Positions 53,484 to 62,202 of a DNA stretch of 64,000 bases are shown one piece after another; position 1 is the first letter of the stretch, and every line of letters begins with the position of its first letter. The notes under the pieces were generated by a model. The model was not told the origin of the DNA and did not search any database. It was given only the letters and a program-made list of their open reading frames with translations. The DNA lies in contig NZ_CP077172.1 of assembly GCF_050231725.1 (NCBI RefSeq), positions 1,426,001 to 1,490,000 of the forward strand, in the 5' to 3' direction. The position numbers and the translations under genes were made by a program. This DNA is from Fusobacterium nucleatum_L (lineage in GTDB: Bacteria > Fusobacteriota > Fusobacteriia > Fusobacteriales > Fusobacteriaceae).

Positions 53484-54188
53484 ATGAAGAATCTATTAGA
53501 TTTAGAACATAAACTAAACTATTACTTCAATAATAGAAATTTGTTAAAAAATGCTCTTCTTCATAAATCACTTGGTAACGAAAAAAAAGAATATAAAAAT
53601 CAAAACAATGAAAGACTAGAACTGCTGGGAGATGCAGTTCTAGATCTTATTGTTGCTGAATATTTATATAAAAATTATAAGAGTGCTTCAGAAGGAACAA
53701 TAGCAAAGTTAAAAGCTATGATAGTGAGTGAACCGATACTTGCAAAAATTTCTCGTGAAATAGGAGTCGGGAAATTCCTTATGTTAAGTAAAGGAGAAGT
53801 TATGTCAGGTGGGAGAAACAGAGAATCTATCTTAGCTGATTCATTTGAAGCTATATTAGGGGCAGTCTATATAGACTCTAATTTAGATGAAGCAAGAATT
53901 TTTGCATTAAACCATATAAAACAATATATAGACCATATAGAAGAAAATGAAGATATTTTAGACTTTAAAAGTATTTTACAGGAATATGTACAAAAGGAAT
54001 TTAAAACAGTTCCAACTTATGAACTGGTAGCAGAAAGAGGACCTGACCATATGAAAGAATTTGAAATTCAAGTAATTGTTGGTAATTATAGAGAAAAAGC
54101 AGTTGCAAGAAATAAAAAGAAAGCAGAGCAATTATCTGCAAAAGCATTATGTATAAAGTTGGGAGTAAAATACCATGAAGCATTATAA
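53484..54188 (+). CDS. rnc: Ribonuclease III
   Basis: RNase III cuts double-stranded RNA, including rRNA precursors. The signature ERLELLGDAVLDLIVAEYLY and the second acidic cluster DSFEAILGAVYID form the active site; a C-terminal dsRNA-binding domain (about 160-230) ends in KKAEQLSAKALCIKLG. The length is 234 aa. The next gene begins 14 bp before its stop. Linkage with fab genes and acpP is common in bacteria. Confidence 0.96.
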   Translation: MKNLLDLEHKLNYYFNNRNLLKNALLHKSLGNEKKEYKNQNNERLELLGDAVLDLIVAEYLYKNYKSASEGTIAKLKAMIVSEPILAKISREIGVGKFLMLSKGEVMSGGRNRESILADSFEAILGAVYIDSNLDEARIFALNHIKQYIDHIEENEDILDFKSILQEYVQKEFKTVPTYELVAERGPDHMKEFEIQVIVGNYREKAVARNKKKAEQLSAKALCIKLGVKYHEAL

Positions 54189-55221
54189 TATTCCAGTGTT
54201 TATAAGTCATTTTGGTTGTCCTAATGCTTGTGTATTTTGTAACCAAAAGAAGATTAATGGAAGAGAAACAGATGTTAGTTTAGATGATTTAAAAAATATT
54301 ATAGATAGCTATTTAAAAACTCTTCCAAAAAATTCCATTAAGCAGGTGGCATTTTTTGGTGGAACTTTTACAGGTATATCTATGAACTTACAAAAAGAAT
54401 ATTTGGAAGTTGTAAAAAAATATATAGATAATAATGATGTTGAAGGAGTTAGAATATCAACAAGACCAGAGTGTATAGATGATGAAATTTTAACTCAATT
54501 AAAAAAATATGGTGTTAAAACTATCGAATTAGGAATACAATCTTTAGATGATAAGGTTTTAAGAGCCACTGGTAGAAATTATACTTATGATATAGTTAAG
54601 AAATCTTGTGATTTAATAAAAAGTTATGGATTTGAGTTAGGAGTCCAACTTATGATAGGCTTACCTAAATCAGATTTTAAAAGTGACTTACAATCTGCTA
54701 TAAAGAGTTTAGACTTAAATCCTGATATAGCAAGAATATATCCAACTCTTGTAATAAAGGGAACAGAACTTGAATTTATGTATAAGAAAAATCTATATCA
54801 ATCTTTAAGTATAGAAGAAGCTGTGGATAGAACAGTTCCTATTTATTCGTTATTGGAGCTTAAAAATATAAATGTAATTAGAGTAGGGCTTCAACCTGCT
54901 GAGGACTTAACAGCTGATGGAGTAATAATATCAGGACCATTTCATCCAGCATTTAGAGATTTAGTAGAAAATAAAATATATTTTAATTTTTTATCTAAGA
55001 TTTATAAAAAAGAGAAAAAACTAGATATAGAAGTAAATGAGAGAAATGTATCAAAAATTGTGGGACAGAAAGCTATAAATAAAAAAACTTTCTATCCCAA
55101 TTTTAAAATATTGATAAATAATAATTTAAGTTTAGATGAGTTAATGATAAATTCTAAAAAATATACTAGAAAAGAGATATTAAAGGGAGAATTTAATGAA
55201 AAAATATCTGATTTTATCTAA
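54175..55221 (+). CDS. Elp3-like radical SAM protein
   Basis: The radical SAM cysteines are CPNACVFC near the N-terminus, with SAM-binding FFGGTFTGI and the ELGIQSLDDKVLRATGR segment found in the Elp3/YhcC group. The protein is 348 aa and lacks the acetyltransferase domain of full Elp3. Substrates of this short form are not established; RNA modification is likely by family. It overlaps rnc by 14 bp and the rng-like gene by 26 bp, so the three genes are translationally tied. Confidence 0.87.
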   Translation: MKHYNIPVFISHFGCPNACVFCNQKKINGRETDVSLDDLKNIIDSYLKTLPKNSIKQVAFFGGTFTGISMNLQKEYLEVVKKYIDNNDVEGVRISTRPECIDDEILTQLKKYGVKTIELGIQSLDDKVLRATGRNYTYDIVKKSCDLIKSYGFELGVQLMIGLPKSDFKSDLQSAIKSLDLNPDIARIYPTLVIKGTELEFMYKKNLYQSLSIEEAVDRTVPIYSLLELKNINVIRVGLQPAEDLTADGVIISGPFHPAFRDLVENKIYFNFLSKIYKKEKKLDIEVNERNVSKIVGQKAINKKTFYPNFKILINNNLSLDELMINSKKYTRKEILKGEFNEKISDFI

Positions 55222-56572
55222 AAGTGTATATGAAACAAAACTTGCCTTACTTGAAGATAATAAATTAGATGAAATATATATAGAGAGAGATAATCAAAAA
55301 GAAATCACAGGAAATATCTATAAAGGAAGAGTTGTGGATATTTTAAATAATAGTGAGCTTATTTTTGTAGATATTGGTTTAGAGAAAAAAGCTTTGTTAT
55401 CTTTTGAAAATAAGAAAAATATTCCTAAACTTAATATAGATAATAAGTTAATTGTGCAGCTTGAAACTGAGCCAAGAGATGAAAAAGGAGCAAAACTAAC
55501 TCTTGATTATTCAATAAATGGAGAGAATTTAGTTCTGTTACCAAAATCAAAAAATATATCTATATCTAAGAAAATAAAAGATATTGAAGAAGTTAATAGA
55601 TTAAAAAATATATTTTTAAATATAGATAATGGTTTAATACTTAGGACTAATTCCGAAGGAAAAACAGAAGAAAGTTTACTAGAAGAATATAAAGACTTAA
55701 ATAATATTGAAAATCAAATAAATAAAAGGTTTGAAAATATAAATATAGGTTTACTTTATGATGTAAATAGCATTTTAAAAAAAGCAGTAGCTTTATTTGA
55801 CAATACAATAGAAGAATTTATTATTGATGATAAAAATATTTTTGAAGAAATAAAAGCCTTATTAGAAGAAATAGGAAAGAAAGATTTAATAAAAAAATTA
55901 AGAAAATATTTTAAAGATGAAGAAATTTTTGAATATTACAATATAAACTCACAGATAGAAAGAGCTTTGGATAGAAAAGTCTATTTAGATAGTGGAGCGT
56001 ATATTATAATTGAAAAAACAGAGGCTTTAATTAGTATAGATGTAAATACGGGACAAAATACTGGAAATAAAACTTTACAAGAACTTATTTTTCAAACAAA
56101 CTTAGAGGCTACAAAAGAGATAGCAAGACAAATAAAATTAAGAAATTTAGCTGGAATAATTATTATAGATTTTATAGATATGAAAAAAAATTCTGATAGA
56201 AAAAGAGTTTTAGAGGAATTTAAAAAATGTTTAAGTGAAGATAGAGTTGAAATAAATTCTGTTGAATATACAAATCTAGGTTTAATACAATTTACAAGAA
56301 AAAGACAGGGAAAAGAGTTGGCATTGTATTACAGAGAAAAATGCCAGTATTGTGAAGGAACAGGATATTTTTTATCAAAAGATAGAATAATTTTAAATCT
56401 TTTAGAGGATTTAAAAAATCAGATAAAAAGTCAAGATATAAAAAAAATTTTAATTAGAACTAAGAAAAATATAATAAAAGAACTTAAAAAATATATAGAT
56501 AATGATAAAATTGAGTATGTAGAGGATAATAATTTTTATAAAATAGGTTATAAGATAGAACTATTTAATTAA
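55196..56572 (+). CDS. rng: Ribonuclease G/E family protein
   Basis: An N-terminal S1-like RNA-binding domain (about 35-100, GNIYKGRVVDILNNSELIFVDIG) is followed by the nuclease domain with catalytic aspartates in LISIDVNTGQ and IIIIDFIDM and the zinc-link cysteines in CQYCEGTG. At 458 aa it corresponds to RNase G rather than the long RNase E. It processes rRNA and mRNA. Its start lies inside the radical SAM gene. Confidence 0.92.
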   Translation: MKKYLILSKSVYETKLALLEDNKLDEIYIERDNQKEITGNIYKGRVVDILNNSELIFVDIGLEKKALLSFENKKNIPKLNIDNKLIVQLETEPRDEKGAKLTLDYSINGENLVLLPKSKNISISKKIKDIEEVNRLKNIFLNIDNGLILRTNSEGKTEESLLEEYKDLNNIENQINKRFENINIGLLYDVNSILKKAVALFDNTIEEFIIDDKNIFEEIKALLEEIGKKDLIKKLRKYFKDEEIFEYYNINSQIERALDRKVYLDSGAYIIIEKTEALISIDVNTGQNTGNKTLQELIFQTNLEATKEIARQIKLRNLAGIIIIDFIDMKKNSDRKRVLEEFKKCLSEDRVEINSVEYTNLGLIQFTRKRQGKELALYYREKCQYCEGTGYFLSKDRIILNLLEDLKNQIKSQDIKKILIRTKKNIIKELKKYIDNDKIEYVEDNNFYKIGYKIELFN

Positions 56573-56612
56573 TCTAATTATTTAAAAAATAAATTTTTGA
56601 TGGAGAGTAAGA

Positions 56613-57104
56613 ATGAAAACAGGTGTATATGCTGGGAGTTTTGATCCTATTACAAAGGGACATCAAGATATAATAGAAAGAGCATTAAAAATTGTGGATA
56701 AACTTATAGTTGTTGTTATGAATAATCCCACAAAAAATTATTGGTTTAATTTAGATGAAAGAAAAAATTTAATAAGTAAAATCTTTGAAGATTCTGAAAA
56801 GATAATAGTTGATGAGCATGCAGGATTGCTTGTGGACTTTATGGCTAAAAAATCTTGTAATATTCTTATAAAAGGTTTAAGAGATGTAAAAGATTTTTCT
56901 GAGGAAATGACTTATTCTTTTGCAAATAAAAAACTTTCAAATGGAGAAGTGGATACAATTTTTATACCAACGTCAGAAAAATACACCTATGTGAGTTCAA
57001 CTTTTGTTAAAGAATTGGCTTTCTATAATCAAAGTCTAGAAGGTTACGTAGATGTAAAAGTTATTGATGATATTTTAAATAGGGCTAAGGAATATAGAGG
57101 ATAG
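56613..57104 (+). CDS. coaD: Phosphopantetheine adenylyltransferase
   Basis: CoaD makes dephospho-CoA, the fourth step of CoA synthesis. The nucleotidyltransferase motif YAGSFDPITKGHQDII and the C-terminal TSEKYTYVSSTFVKE are diagnostic. The length is 163 aa. It lies 2 bp before radA. Confidence 0.96.
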   Translation: MKTGVYAGSFDPITKGHQDIIERALKIVDKLIVVVMNNPTKNYWFNLDERKNLISKIFEDSEKIIVDEHAGLLVDFMAKKSCNILIKGLRDVKDFSEEMTYSFANKKLSNGEVDTIFIPTSEKYTYVSSTFVKELAFYNQSLEGYVDVKVIDDILNRAKEYRG

Positions 57105-57106
57105 AT

Positions 57107-58489
57107 ATGGCTAAAGGGACTGTATATTATTGTTCAGAGTGTGGATATAAAAGTGTAAAATGGGCTGGAAAATGTCCACAATGTGGAGCTTGGTCTAGTT
57201 TTGAAGAAGTTGATGAACTACCAAAAGATGTAAAAAAAGCAACATCTTCAAATTCACTTACCAGTAGGAATTCTGATATAAAAGTTTATGAATTTAAAGA
57301 TGTAGAATATACAAGTGAAGATAGATATAAAACCAAATATGAGGAATTTGATAGATTACTTGGTGGAGGTCTTTTAAAAGGAGAAGTAGTTTTAGTAACT
57401 GGTAATCCAGGGATAGGAAAATCCACTTTACTTTTACAAGTTGCCAATTCATATAGAGATTATGGAGATGTTCTATATATTTCTGGTGAGGAATCTCCTG
57501 CACAGATTAAAAATAGAGGGGAAAGATTGAAAATATCTGGAGAAGGCATATATATTATGGCTGAAATGGATATTTTAAATATTTATGAATATGTGGTAAG
57601 TAAAAAACCTAAAGTTGTAGTAGTAGACTCCATACAGACATTATATAATTCTAGTATGGACTCCATATCTGGAACACCAACACAAATTAGAGAATGTACT
57701 TTAAAAATTATAGAGCTAGCTAAAAAATATAATATTTCATTCTTTATAGTTGGACATATTACAAAAGATGGAAAGGTTGCAGGACCTAAATTACTTGAAC
57801 ATATGGTTGATGCTGTTTTTAACTTTGAAGGTGATGAAGGACTTTACTATAGAATACTCAGAAGTATAAAAAATAGGTTTGGGTCAACAAATGAAATTGC
57901 AGTATTCAGTATGGAAGAAAATGGAATGAAAGAAATAAAAAATTCCTCAGAATACTTTTTAAGTGAAAGAGAAGAAAAAAATATAGGAAGTATGGTTGTA
58001 CCAATTTTAGAGGGAACAAAAGTTTTTCTTTTAGAAGTACAATCCCTCATAACTGATAGTGGAATTGGAATACCTAAAAGAGTTGTTCAAGGTTATGATA
58101 GAAATAGAATACAAATTTTAACTGCAATAGCAGAAAAGAAATTGTATGTTCCACTTGGAATGAAAGATTTGTTTGTAAATGTTCCTGGAGGACTAGCAAT
58201 AGAAGATCCAGCAGCTGATTTAGCAGTGTTAATGTCTATTTTATCTGTATACAAAGGCTTTTCTATAAGTCAAAAAATAGCAGCAATAGGAGAACTTGGA
58301 CTAAGAGGTGAAATAAGAAAGGTATTCTTCTTAGAAAGAAGATTAAAAGAGCTAGAAAAGTTAGGGTTTACAGGAGTGTATGTACCTGAGTCAAATAGGA
58401 AAGAAATTGAAAAGAAAAAATACAAACTGAAGATAATATATTTGAAAAATTTAGATGAATTATTAGAAAGGATGAATAAGAATGACTAA
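57107..58489 (+). CDS. radA: DNA repair protein RadA
   Basis: RadA is a RecA-like branch-migration helicase. A four-cysteine zinc finger (CSECGYKSVKWAGKCPQC), Walker A GNPGIGKSTLL, the KNRFG motif and a C-terminal Lon-like domain are all present in 460 aa. It overlaps disA by 8 bp; the radA-disA pair is conserved and links recombination with c-di-AMP signalling. Confidence 0.96.
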   Translation: MAKGTVYYCSECGYKSVKWAGKCPQCGAWSSFEEVDELPKDVKKATSSNSLTSRNSDIKVYEFKDVEYTSEDRYKTKYEEFDRLLGGGLLKGEVVLVTGNPGIGKSTLLLQVANSYRDYGDVLYISGEESPAQIKNRGERLKISGEGIYIMAEMDILNIYEYVVSKKPKVVVVDSIQTLYNSSMDSISGTPTQIRECTLKIIELAKKYNISFFIVGHITKDGKVAGPKLLEHMVDAVFNFEGDEGLYYRILRSIKNRFGSTNEIAVFSMEENGMKEIKNSSEYFLSEREEKNIGSMVVPILEGTKVFLLEVQSLITDSGIGIPKRVVQGYDRNRIQILTAIAEKKLYVPLGMKDLFVNVPGGLAIEDPAADLAVLMSILSVYKGFSISQKIAAIGELGLRGEIRKVFFLERRLKELEKLGFTGVYVPESNRKEIEKKKYKLKIIYLKNLDELLERMNKND

Positions 58490-59531
58490 GCAAGATCTAA
58501 TGGATATAATAGTTAAAGTTGCTCCAGGAACTCCTTTGAGAGAAGGGATAGATTATATTTTAGATGCTGGTATAGGAGCTTTAATAATAATAGGCTATGA
58601 TGAAGAAGTTGAAAAGGTTAGAGATGGAGGTTTTTTAATTGATAGTGATTATACTCCTGAAAGAATTTTTGAATTATCAAAGATGGATGGAGCAATAATT
58701 TTAAATGATGATTGTTCAAAAATTCTCTATGCTAATGTTCATGTACAACCTGATAATTCATATTCTACAACAGAAAGTGGAACAAGACATAGAACAGCTG
58801 AAAGGGCTGCAAAACATTTAAAAAGAGAAGTTGTAGCAATTTCTGAAAGAAAAAAGAATGTTACTCTATATAAAGGAGAGTTAAAGTATAGACTTAAAAA
58901 CTTTGATGAGTTGAATATTGAAGTTGGACAAGTTTTAAAAACTTTAGAAAGCTATAGACATGTTTTAAATCGTTCACTTGACAATTTAACAATTCTTGAA
59001 CTAGATGATTTAGTAACAGTTCTTGATGTAGCTAATACTTTACAAAGATTTGAAATGGTTAGAAGAATTAGTGAGGAAATAACAAGATATCTTTTAGAAT
59101 TAGGTTCAAGAGGAAGACTAGTAAATATGCAAGTATCAGAACTTATTTGGGACTTAGAGGAGGAAGAAGAAAGCTTTTTAAAAGATTATCTTGATTTAGA
59201 CGTAAGACCAGAGTCTGTAAGAAAATATTTACATTCTTTATCTGATTCAGAATTGCTTGATATAGAAAATGTAGTTGTTGCATTGGGATATAGTAAGTCT
59301 TCAACTGTTTTTGATAATAAGATAGCAGCAAAAGGTTATAGAGTTCTTGAAAAAATAAGTAAATTAACTAAAAAAGATATAGAAAAAATTGTAAACACAT
59401 ATAAAGATATATCTGAAATTCAAGAAGTAACTGATGAAGATTTATCAGCTATAAAGATAAGTAAATTTAAAATTAAAGCTCTAAGAGCAGGAATTAATAG
59501 ATTAAAATTTACAATAGAGATGCAAAGATAA
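58482..59531 (+). CDS. disA: Diadenylate cyclase DisA
   Basis: DisA scans DNA and makes c-di-AMP from two ATP. The DGA motif (69-71) and the TRHR motif (101-104) mark the cyclase domain; a linker helix region and a C-terminal HhH DNA-binding domain follow. The length of 349 aa is standard. This is a direct sign of c-di-AMP signalling in the organism. Confidence 0.95.
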   Translation: MTKQDLMDIIVKVAPGTPLREGIDYILDAGIGALIIIGYDEEVEKVRDGGFLIDSDYTPERIFELSKMDGAIILNDDCSKILYANVHVQPDNSYSTTESGTRHRTAERAAKHLKREVVAISERKKNVTLYKGELKYRLKNFDELNIEVGQVLKTLESYRHVLNRSLDNLTILELDDLVTVLDVANTLQRFEMVRRISEEITRYLLELGSRGRLVNMQVSELIWDLEEEEESFLKDYLDLDVRPESVRKYLHSLSDSELLDIENVVVALGYSKSSTVFDNKIAAKGYRVLEKISKLTKKDIEKIVNTYKDISEIQEVTDEDLSAIKISKFKIKALRAGINRLKFTIEMQR

Positions 59532-59553
59532 AAGATAGAATAAAAAACTAATA

Positions 59554-59582
59554 TTGACAATGTTTTATTAATTAAGTATACT
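59554..59582 (+). promoter_or_regulatory. Promoter of the FadA-like/OmpA operon
   Basis: TTGACA (59554-59559), a 17-bp spacer and TATACT (59577-59582), 45 bp upstream of the first coding start, with GGGAGG as ribosome site. Confidence 0.8.
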
Positions 59583-59626
59583 TTAGGATGGAAAATGTAT
59601 TTTAAATTAAAGGGAGGTATTTTATT

Positions 59627-60022
59627 ATGAAAGCAAAAATTCTATTATGCTCAATGTTAATATTAGGTTCACTTTCTTATGGAGCTGAAATGAATTCAGT
59701 AACAGAAGAAGTAATAAATGAAGTAAGAAGCATTGAGGCAGAATATCAAGCATTGATGCAAAAAGAAGCAGAAAGAAAAGAAGAGTTTATTCAAGAAAAA
59801 GGAGCTCTAGAAGTAGAAATCCAAGACTTAAAAGAAAAACAACTAGGTAGAGAAAAACTTTATGAAAAATTAAAGGAAGATTCAAAAGTAAGATGGCATA
59901 GAGAAGAATACAAAAAACTATTAAAAAGATTTGAAGAATACTATAACAAGTTGGAACAAAAAATAGCTGATAAAGAAGAACAACTAGCAGAATTAACAAA
60001 ATTAATAGAAGTACTAAACTAA
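59627..60022 (+). CDS. FadA-like adhesin family protein
   Basis: A signal peptide (MKAKILLCSMLILGSLSYGA) precedes an all-helical mature part of about 111 residues. It resembles FadA, the small hairpin adhesin of F. nucleatum that binds cadherins: EAEYQALMQKEAERKEEF near the start and VRWHREEYKKLLKRFEEYYNKLEQ near the end match in order and spacing. It is a paralogue rather than FadA itself, because many residues differ and the mature protein is more charged. It is the first gene of a five-gene envelope operon. Confidence 0.82.
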   Translation: MKAKILLCSMLILGSLSYGAEMNSVTEEVINEVRSIEAEYQALMQKEAERKEEFIQEKGALEVEIQDLKEKQLGREKLYEKLKEDSKVRWHREEYKKLLKRFEEYYNKLEQKIADKEEQLAELTKLIEVLN

Positions 60023-60035
60023 ATGGGAGGAAAGT

Positions 60036-60650
60036 ATGAAGAAGTTTTTAAAGACTATTTTGCTTTTATGTGCGATATCATCACTTGTTTATGCAGAAGA
60101 AACAACTCAAGTTGTAGCAGAAACTAGTACAGGAATGAGCGCAGAAGAACAAAAAGAAGCAATGAATATCTTAAAAAGAATGAGAGAAAAGATAGAAAAA
60201 GAAGATGCAGAAAGAGCTAGAGCAGAAGAACAAGCTAGAATGGAAGCAGAAAAGCAAGCGAAAGAAGCAGAGGAACAAGCTAAAATAGAAGCTGAAAGAA
60301 GAGCGCAAGAAGATGCAGAAGCTCAAAAAATACTTGATGAAAAAGTACAAGCAGAAGAAACAAAAGAAGAAGTAGAAGCTAAAGCAGAAGAAATAGGAGT
60401 TGAATATGATAAATCTGCAACTCTTGAAGAAATAGAAGCAATGATAAAAGCTAAAAAAGCAGCTGAAGTTGCACCAAAAACAGAAAAAGAAAGACTAGAA
60501 GCTACAAGAAAAAAATCATTAGAAAAGTTAGATTTTTATGAAAGAGTAGTAAGAAGTGTGGCAAGGGAAGAAAATGAAATAAGTGATTACTATGAAATTA
60601 TGGGTGAAGAAAAGCAAAGATCAAGTGTAACACTTAAACCAGTAAAATAG
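60036..60650 (+). CDS. Secreted Glu/Ala-rich coiled-coil protein
   Basis: A signal peptide (MKKFLKTILLLCAISSLVYAEE) is followed by a long charged helix with repeated AE(E/K)QA units (about 40-130), then a less regular C-terminal region (KLDFYERVVRSVAREENEISDYYEIMGEEK). The length is 204 aa. I do not recognise a family. It lies 13 bp after the FadA-like gene; the following gene starts downstream of its stop. Confidence 0.75.
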   Translation: MKKFLKTILLLCAISSLVYAEETTQVVAETSTGMSAEEQKEAMNILKRMREKIEKEDAERARAEEQARMEAEKQAKEAEEQAKIEAERRAQEDAEAQKILDEKVQAEETKEEVEAKAEEIGVEYDKSATLEEIEAMIKAKKAAEVAPKTEKERLEATRKKSLEKLDFYERVVRSVAREENEISDYYEIMGEEKQRSSVTLKPVK

Positions 60651-60688
60651 TGAATTACTCAAATCATAAGAATTATAAGGGGGCAAAA

Positions 60689-61204
60689 GTGAAAAATAGA
60701 ATATTACTTGGAACAATACTAGCTTTACTTTTAATAGGCTCTGTTTCATTTGCAACAGAAGATGCAGATAAAGCAAGACTACTAAAAGAATATGATAAAA
60801 TTCAAAAAGAAAGAGAAAAAGAAGCAGAAAGATTGGCTAAAGAACAAGCAAAAGAAGCAGAGAGATTAGCTAAAGAACAGGCTGAAGAGGCTGAAAGATT
60901 AGCAAAAGAAGAAAAAGAAAAAGCTGAAGCAGAAGCTGTAGAAGTAAAAGAAGTTGTCACTGAAACTGAAAACACTGTAGAAACAGTTGAAAATGCAGAA
61001 ATAGTAGAAGTTGCAGAAGCGCCAGTTCCTGAAAAGGTTAATAAAAAAATGACTGATTCAGAAAAAATGGATGTAGAAGTACAAAGAATTAAAAAAAGAA
61101 TATTAGAAATAAATGATAAGATTGAAAACCATAATAAAACAAATGAAATGATAGATAACTTAGAAAAGAATATTGGAGAATTAGAAAAAAGAGTAAACTA
61201 CTAA
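60689..61204 (+). CDS. Secreted Glu/Lys-rich coiled-coil protein
   Basis: I place the start at GTG 60689, after GGGGG, which gives a proper signal peptide (MKNRILLGTILALLLIGSVSFA). An in-frame GTG at 60650 lacks a ribosome site and would spoil the signal peptide. The mature part has tandem AERLAKEQA-type units, then an acidic stretch and a C-terminal helix (MIDNLEKNIGELEKRVNY). The length is 171 aa. No family recognised; a periplasmic fibre or linker is plausible. Confidence 0.75.
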   Translation: MKNRILLGTILALLLIGSVSFATEDADKARLLKEYDKIQKEREKEAERLAKEQAKEAERLAKEQAEEAERLAKEEKEKAEAEAVEVKEVVTETENTVETVENAEIVEVAEAPVPEKVNKKMTDSEKMDVEVQRIKKRILEINDKIENHNKTNEMIDNLEKNIGELEKRVNY

Positions 61205-61219
61205 AAAGGAGAGAAAAAT

Positions 61220-61471
61220 ATGAAAAAATTAGCGATATTAGTATTGGGAGTACTAGCTGTAGTGGGATGTGTAGATCAAAAGGTAGTATCATATAATACA
61301 GCAAGATTAGATACAATAGAAAATTATTTAAGTGAACATAAAACAGTAAAACCTTCAGAAAATTTAGATAGATTAGTAGAAGAAGGAAAGATTGAATATT
61401 CAGAAGAATATTTATCACTAGAAAAGGAGGCTAAGAAATGGGAAAAAGAAAAATTAGAACAACAACAATAG
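61220..61471 (+). CDS. Small lipoprotein
   Basis: The 83-residue protein has a lipobox (LAVVGC, Cys17), so it should be lipid-anchored. The mature part is short, charged and helical. Its last 34 bp overlap the start of the OmpA-family gene, so the two are translated together. It might anchor or assist the OmpA-like protein. Confidence 0.8.
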   Translation: MKKLAILVLGVLAVVGCVDQKVVSYNTARLDTIENYLSEHKTVKPSENLDRLVEEGKIEYSEEYLSLEKEAKKWEKEKLEQQQ

Positions 61472-61965
61472 GAGTACTATTATTCTTATTAATATTTTCT
61501 TTACCAACATTAGCAGCTCAAGCATTAACAACAACTCAAATACGTGAAAATAGTATAAGAATAAATGCTTTAGAAATAAAAGATATAGATATAACAAAGA
61601 TAGATGCGCCAAAAGAAATGACAATAGTATTAGATGAAAGAGCATTAAACTTTGATTTTAATAAATCAGTTGTAAAACCACAATATTATGATTTATTAAA
61701 TAACTTAAAAGAATTTATAGAACAAAATAACTATGAAGTAACAATAGTAGGGCATACAGATTCAATAGGAAGTAATAAATATAACTTAGGACTTTCAAAG
61801 AGAAGAGCAGAAAGTGTAAAAACAAAACTAATAGAATTTGGACTATCTCCAGATAGAGTAGTTGGAGTAGAAGCTATGGGAGAAGAACAACCGATAGCAA
61901 CAAATGAAACAAAAGAAGGAAGAGCCCAAAATAGAAGAGTTGAATTTAAATTAGTTCAAAGATAG
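61438..61965 (+). CDS. OmpA-family peptidoglycan-binding protein
   Basis: After a signal peptide (ending near PTLAAQA) and a short spacer comes a C-terminal OmpA-like domain (about 60-175) with GHTDSIGSNKYNLGLSKRRAESV and QNRRVEFKL, which binds peptidoglycan diaminopimelate in known homologues. There is no beta-barrel. The length is 175 aa. It starts inside the lipoprotein gene, behind AAAGGAGG. Confidence 0.9.
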   Translation: MGKRKIRTTTIGVLLFLLIFSLPTLAAQALTTTQIRENSIRINALEIKDIDITKIDAPKEMTIVLDERALNFDFNKSVVKPQYYDLLNNLKEFIEQNNYEVTIVGHTDSIGSNKYNLGLSKRRAESVKTKLIEFGLSPDRVVGVEAMGEEQPIATNETKEGRAQNRRVEFKLVQR

Positions 61966-62001
61966 AACTTGTAATAATAAATAGAAATAAAATAAAAAAT
62001 G

Positions 62002-62039
62002 ACCAATTGTAAAATTTTTTAACTACAATTGGTTTTTTT
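62002..62039 (+). terminator. Terminator of the FadA-like/OmpA operon
   Basis: ACCAATTGTA pairs with TACAATTGGT, followed by a run of seven T. Confidence 0.88.
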
Positions 62040-62109
62040 AATTTTGTTTAGTTTTCAGAACAATTTATTCTAATATTAGTAATTATTATCTATTTAGATA
62101 TGTAAAAAT

Positions 62110-62138
62110 TTGAAATGTTTTTTTGAACATAGTATAAT
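62110..62138 (+). promoter_or_regulatory. Promoter of the YwqK-like gene
   Basis: TTGAAA (62110-62115), a 17-bp spacer and TATAAT (62133-62138), 64 bp before the ATG at 62203. Confidence 0.75.
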
Positions 62139-62202
62139 AAATCTGATAAAATTATTTATTTTAATAAGATTATTAAGAATATTTTTGAGAGGAGACTTGG
62201 TT

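Noticed and set aside
60650..60688. Upstream GTG start of the second coiled-coil protein
   Set aside because: No ribosome site; the later GTG at 60689 follows GGGGG and opens a normal signal peptide.
62110..62202. 31-codon N-terminal extension of the YwqK-like protein
   Set aside because: The stretch contains the TTGAAA/TATAAT promoter and has no ribosome site. GAGGAG precedes the ATG at 62203.
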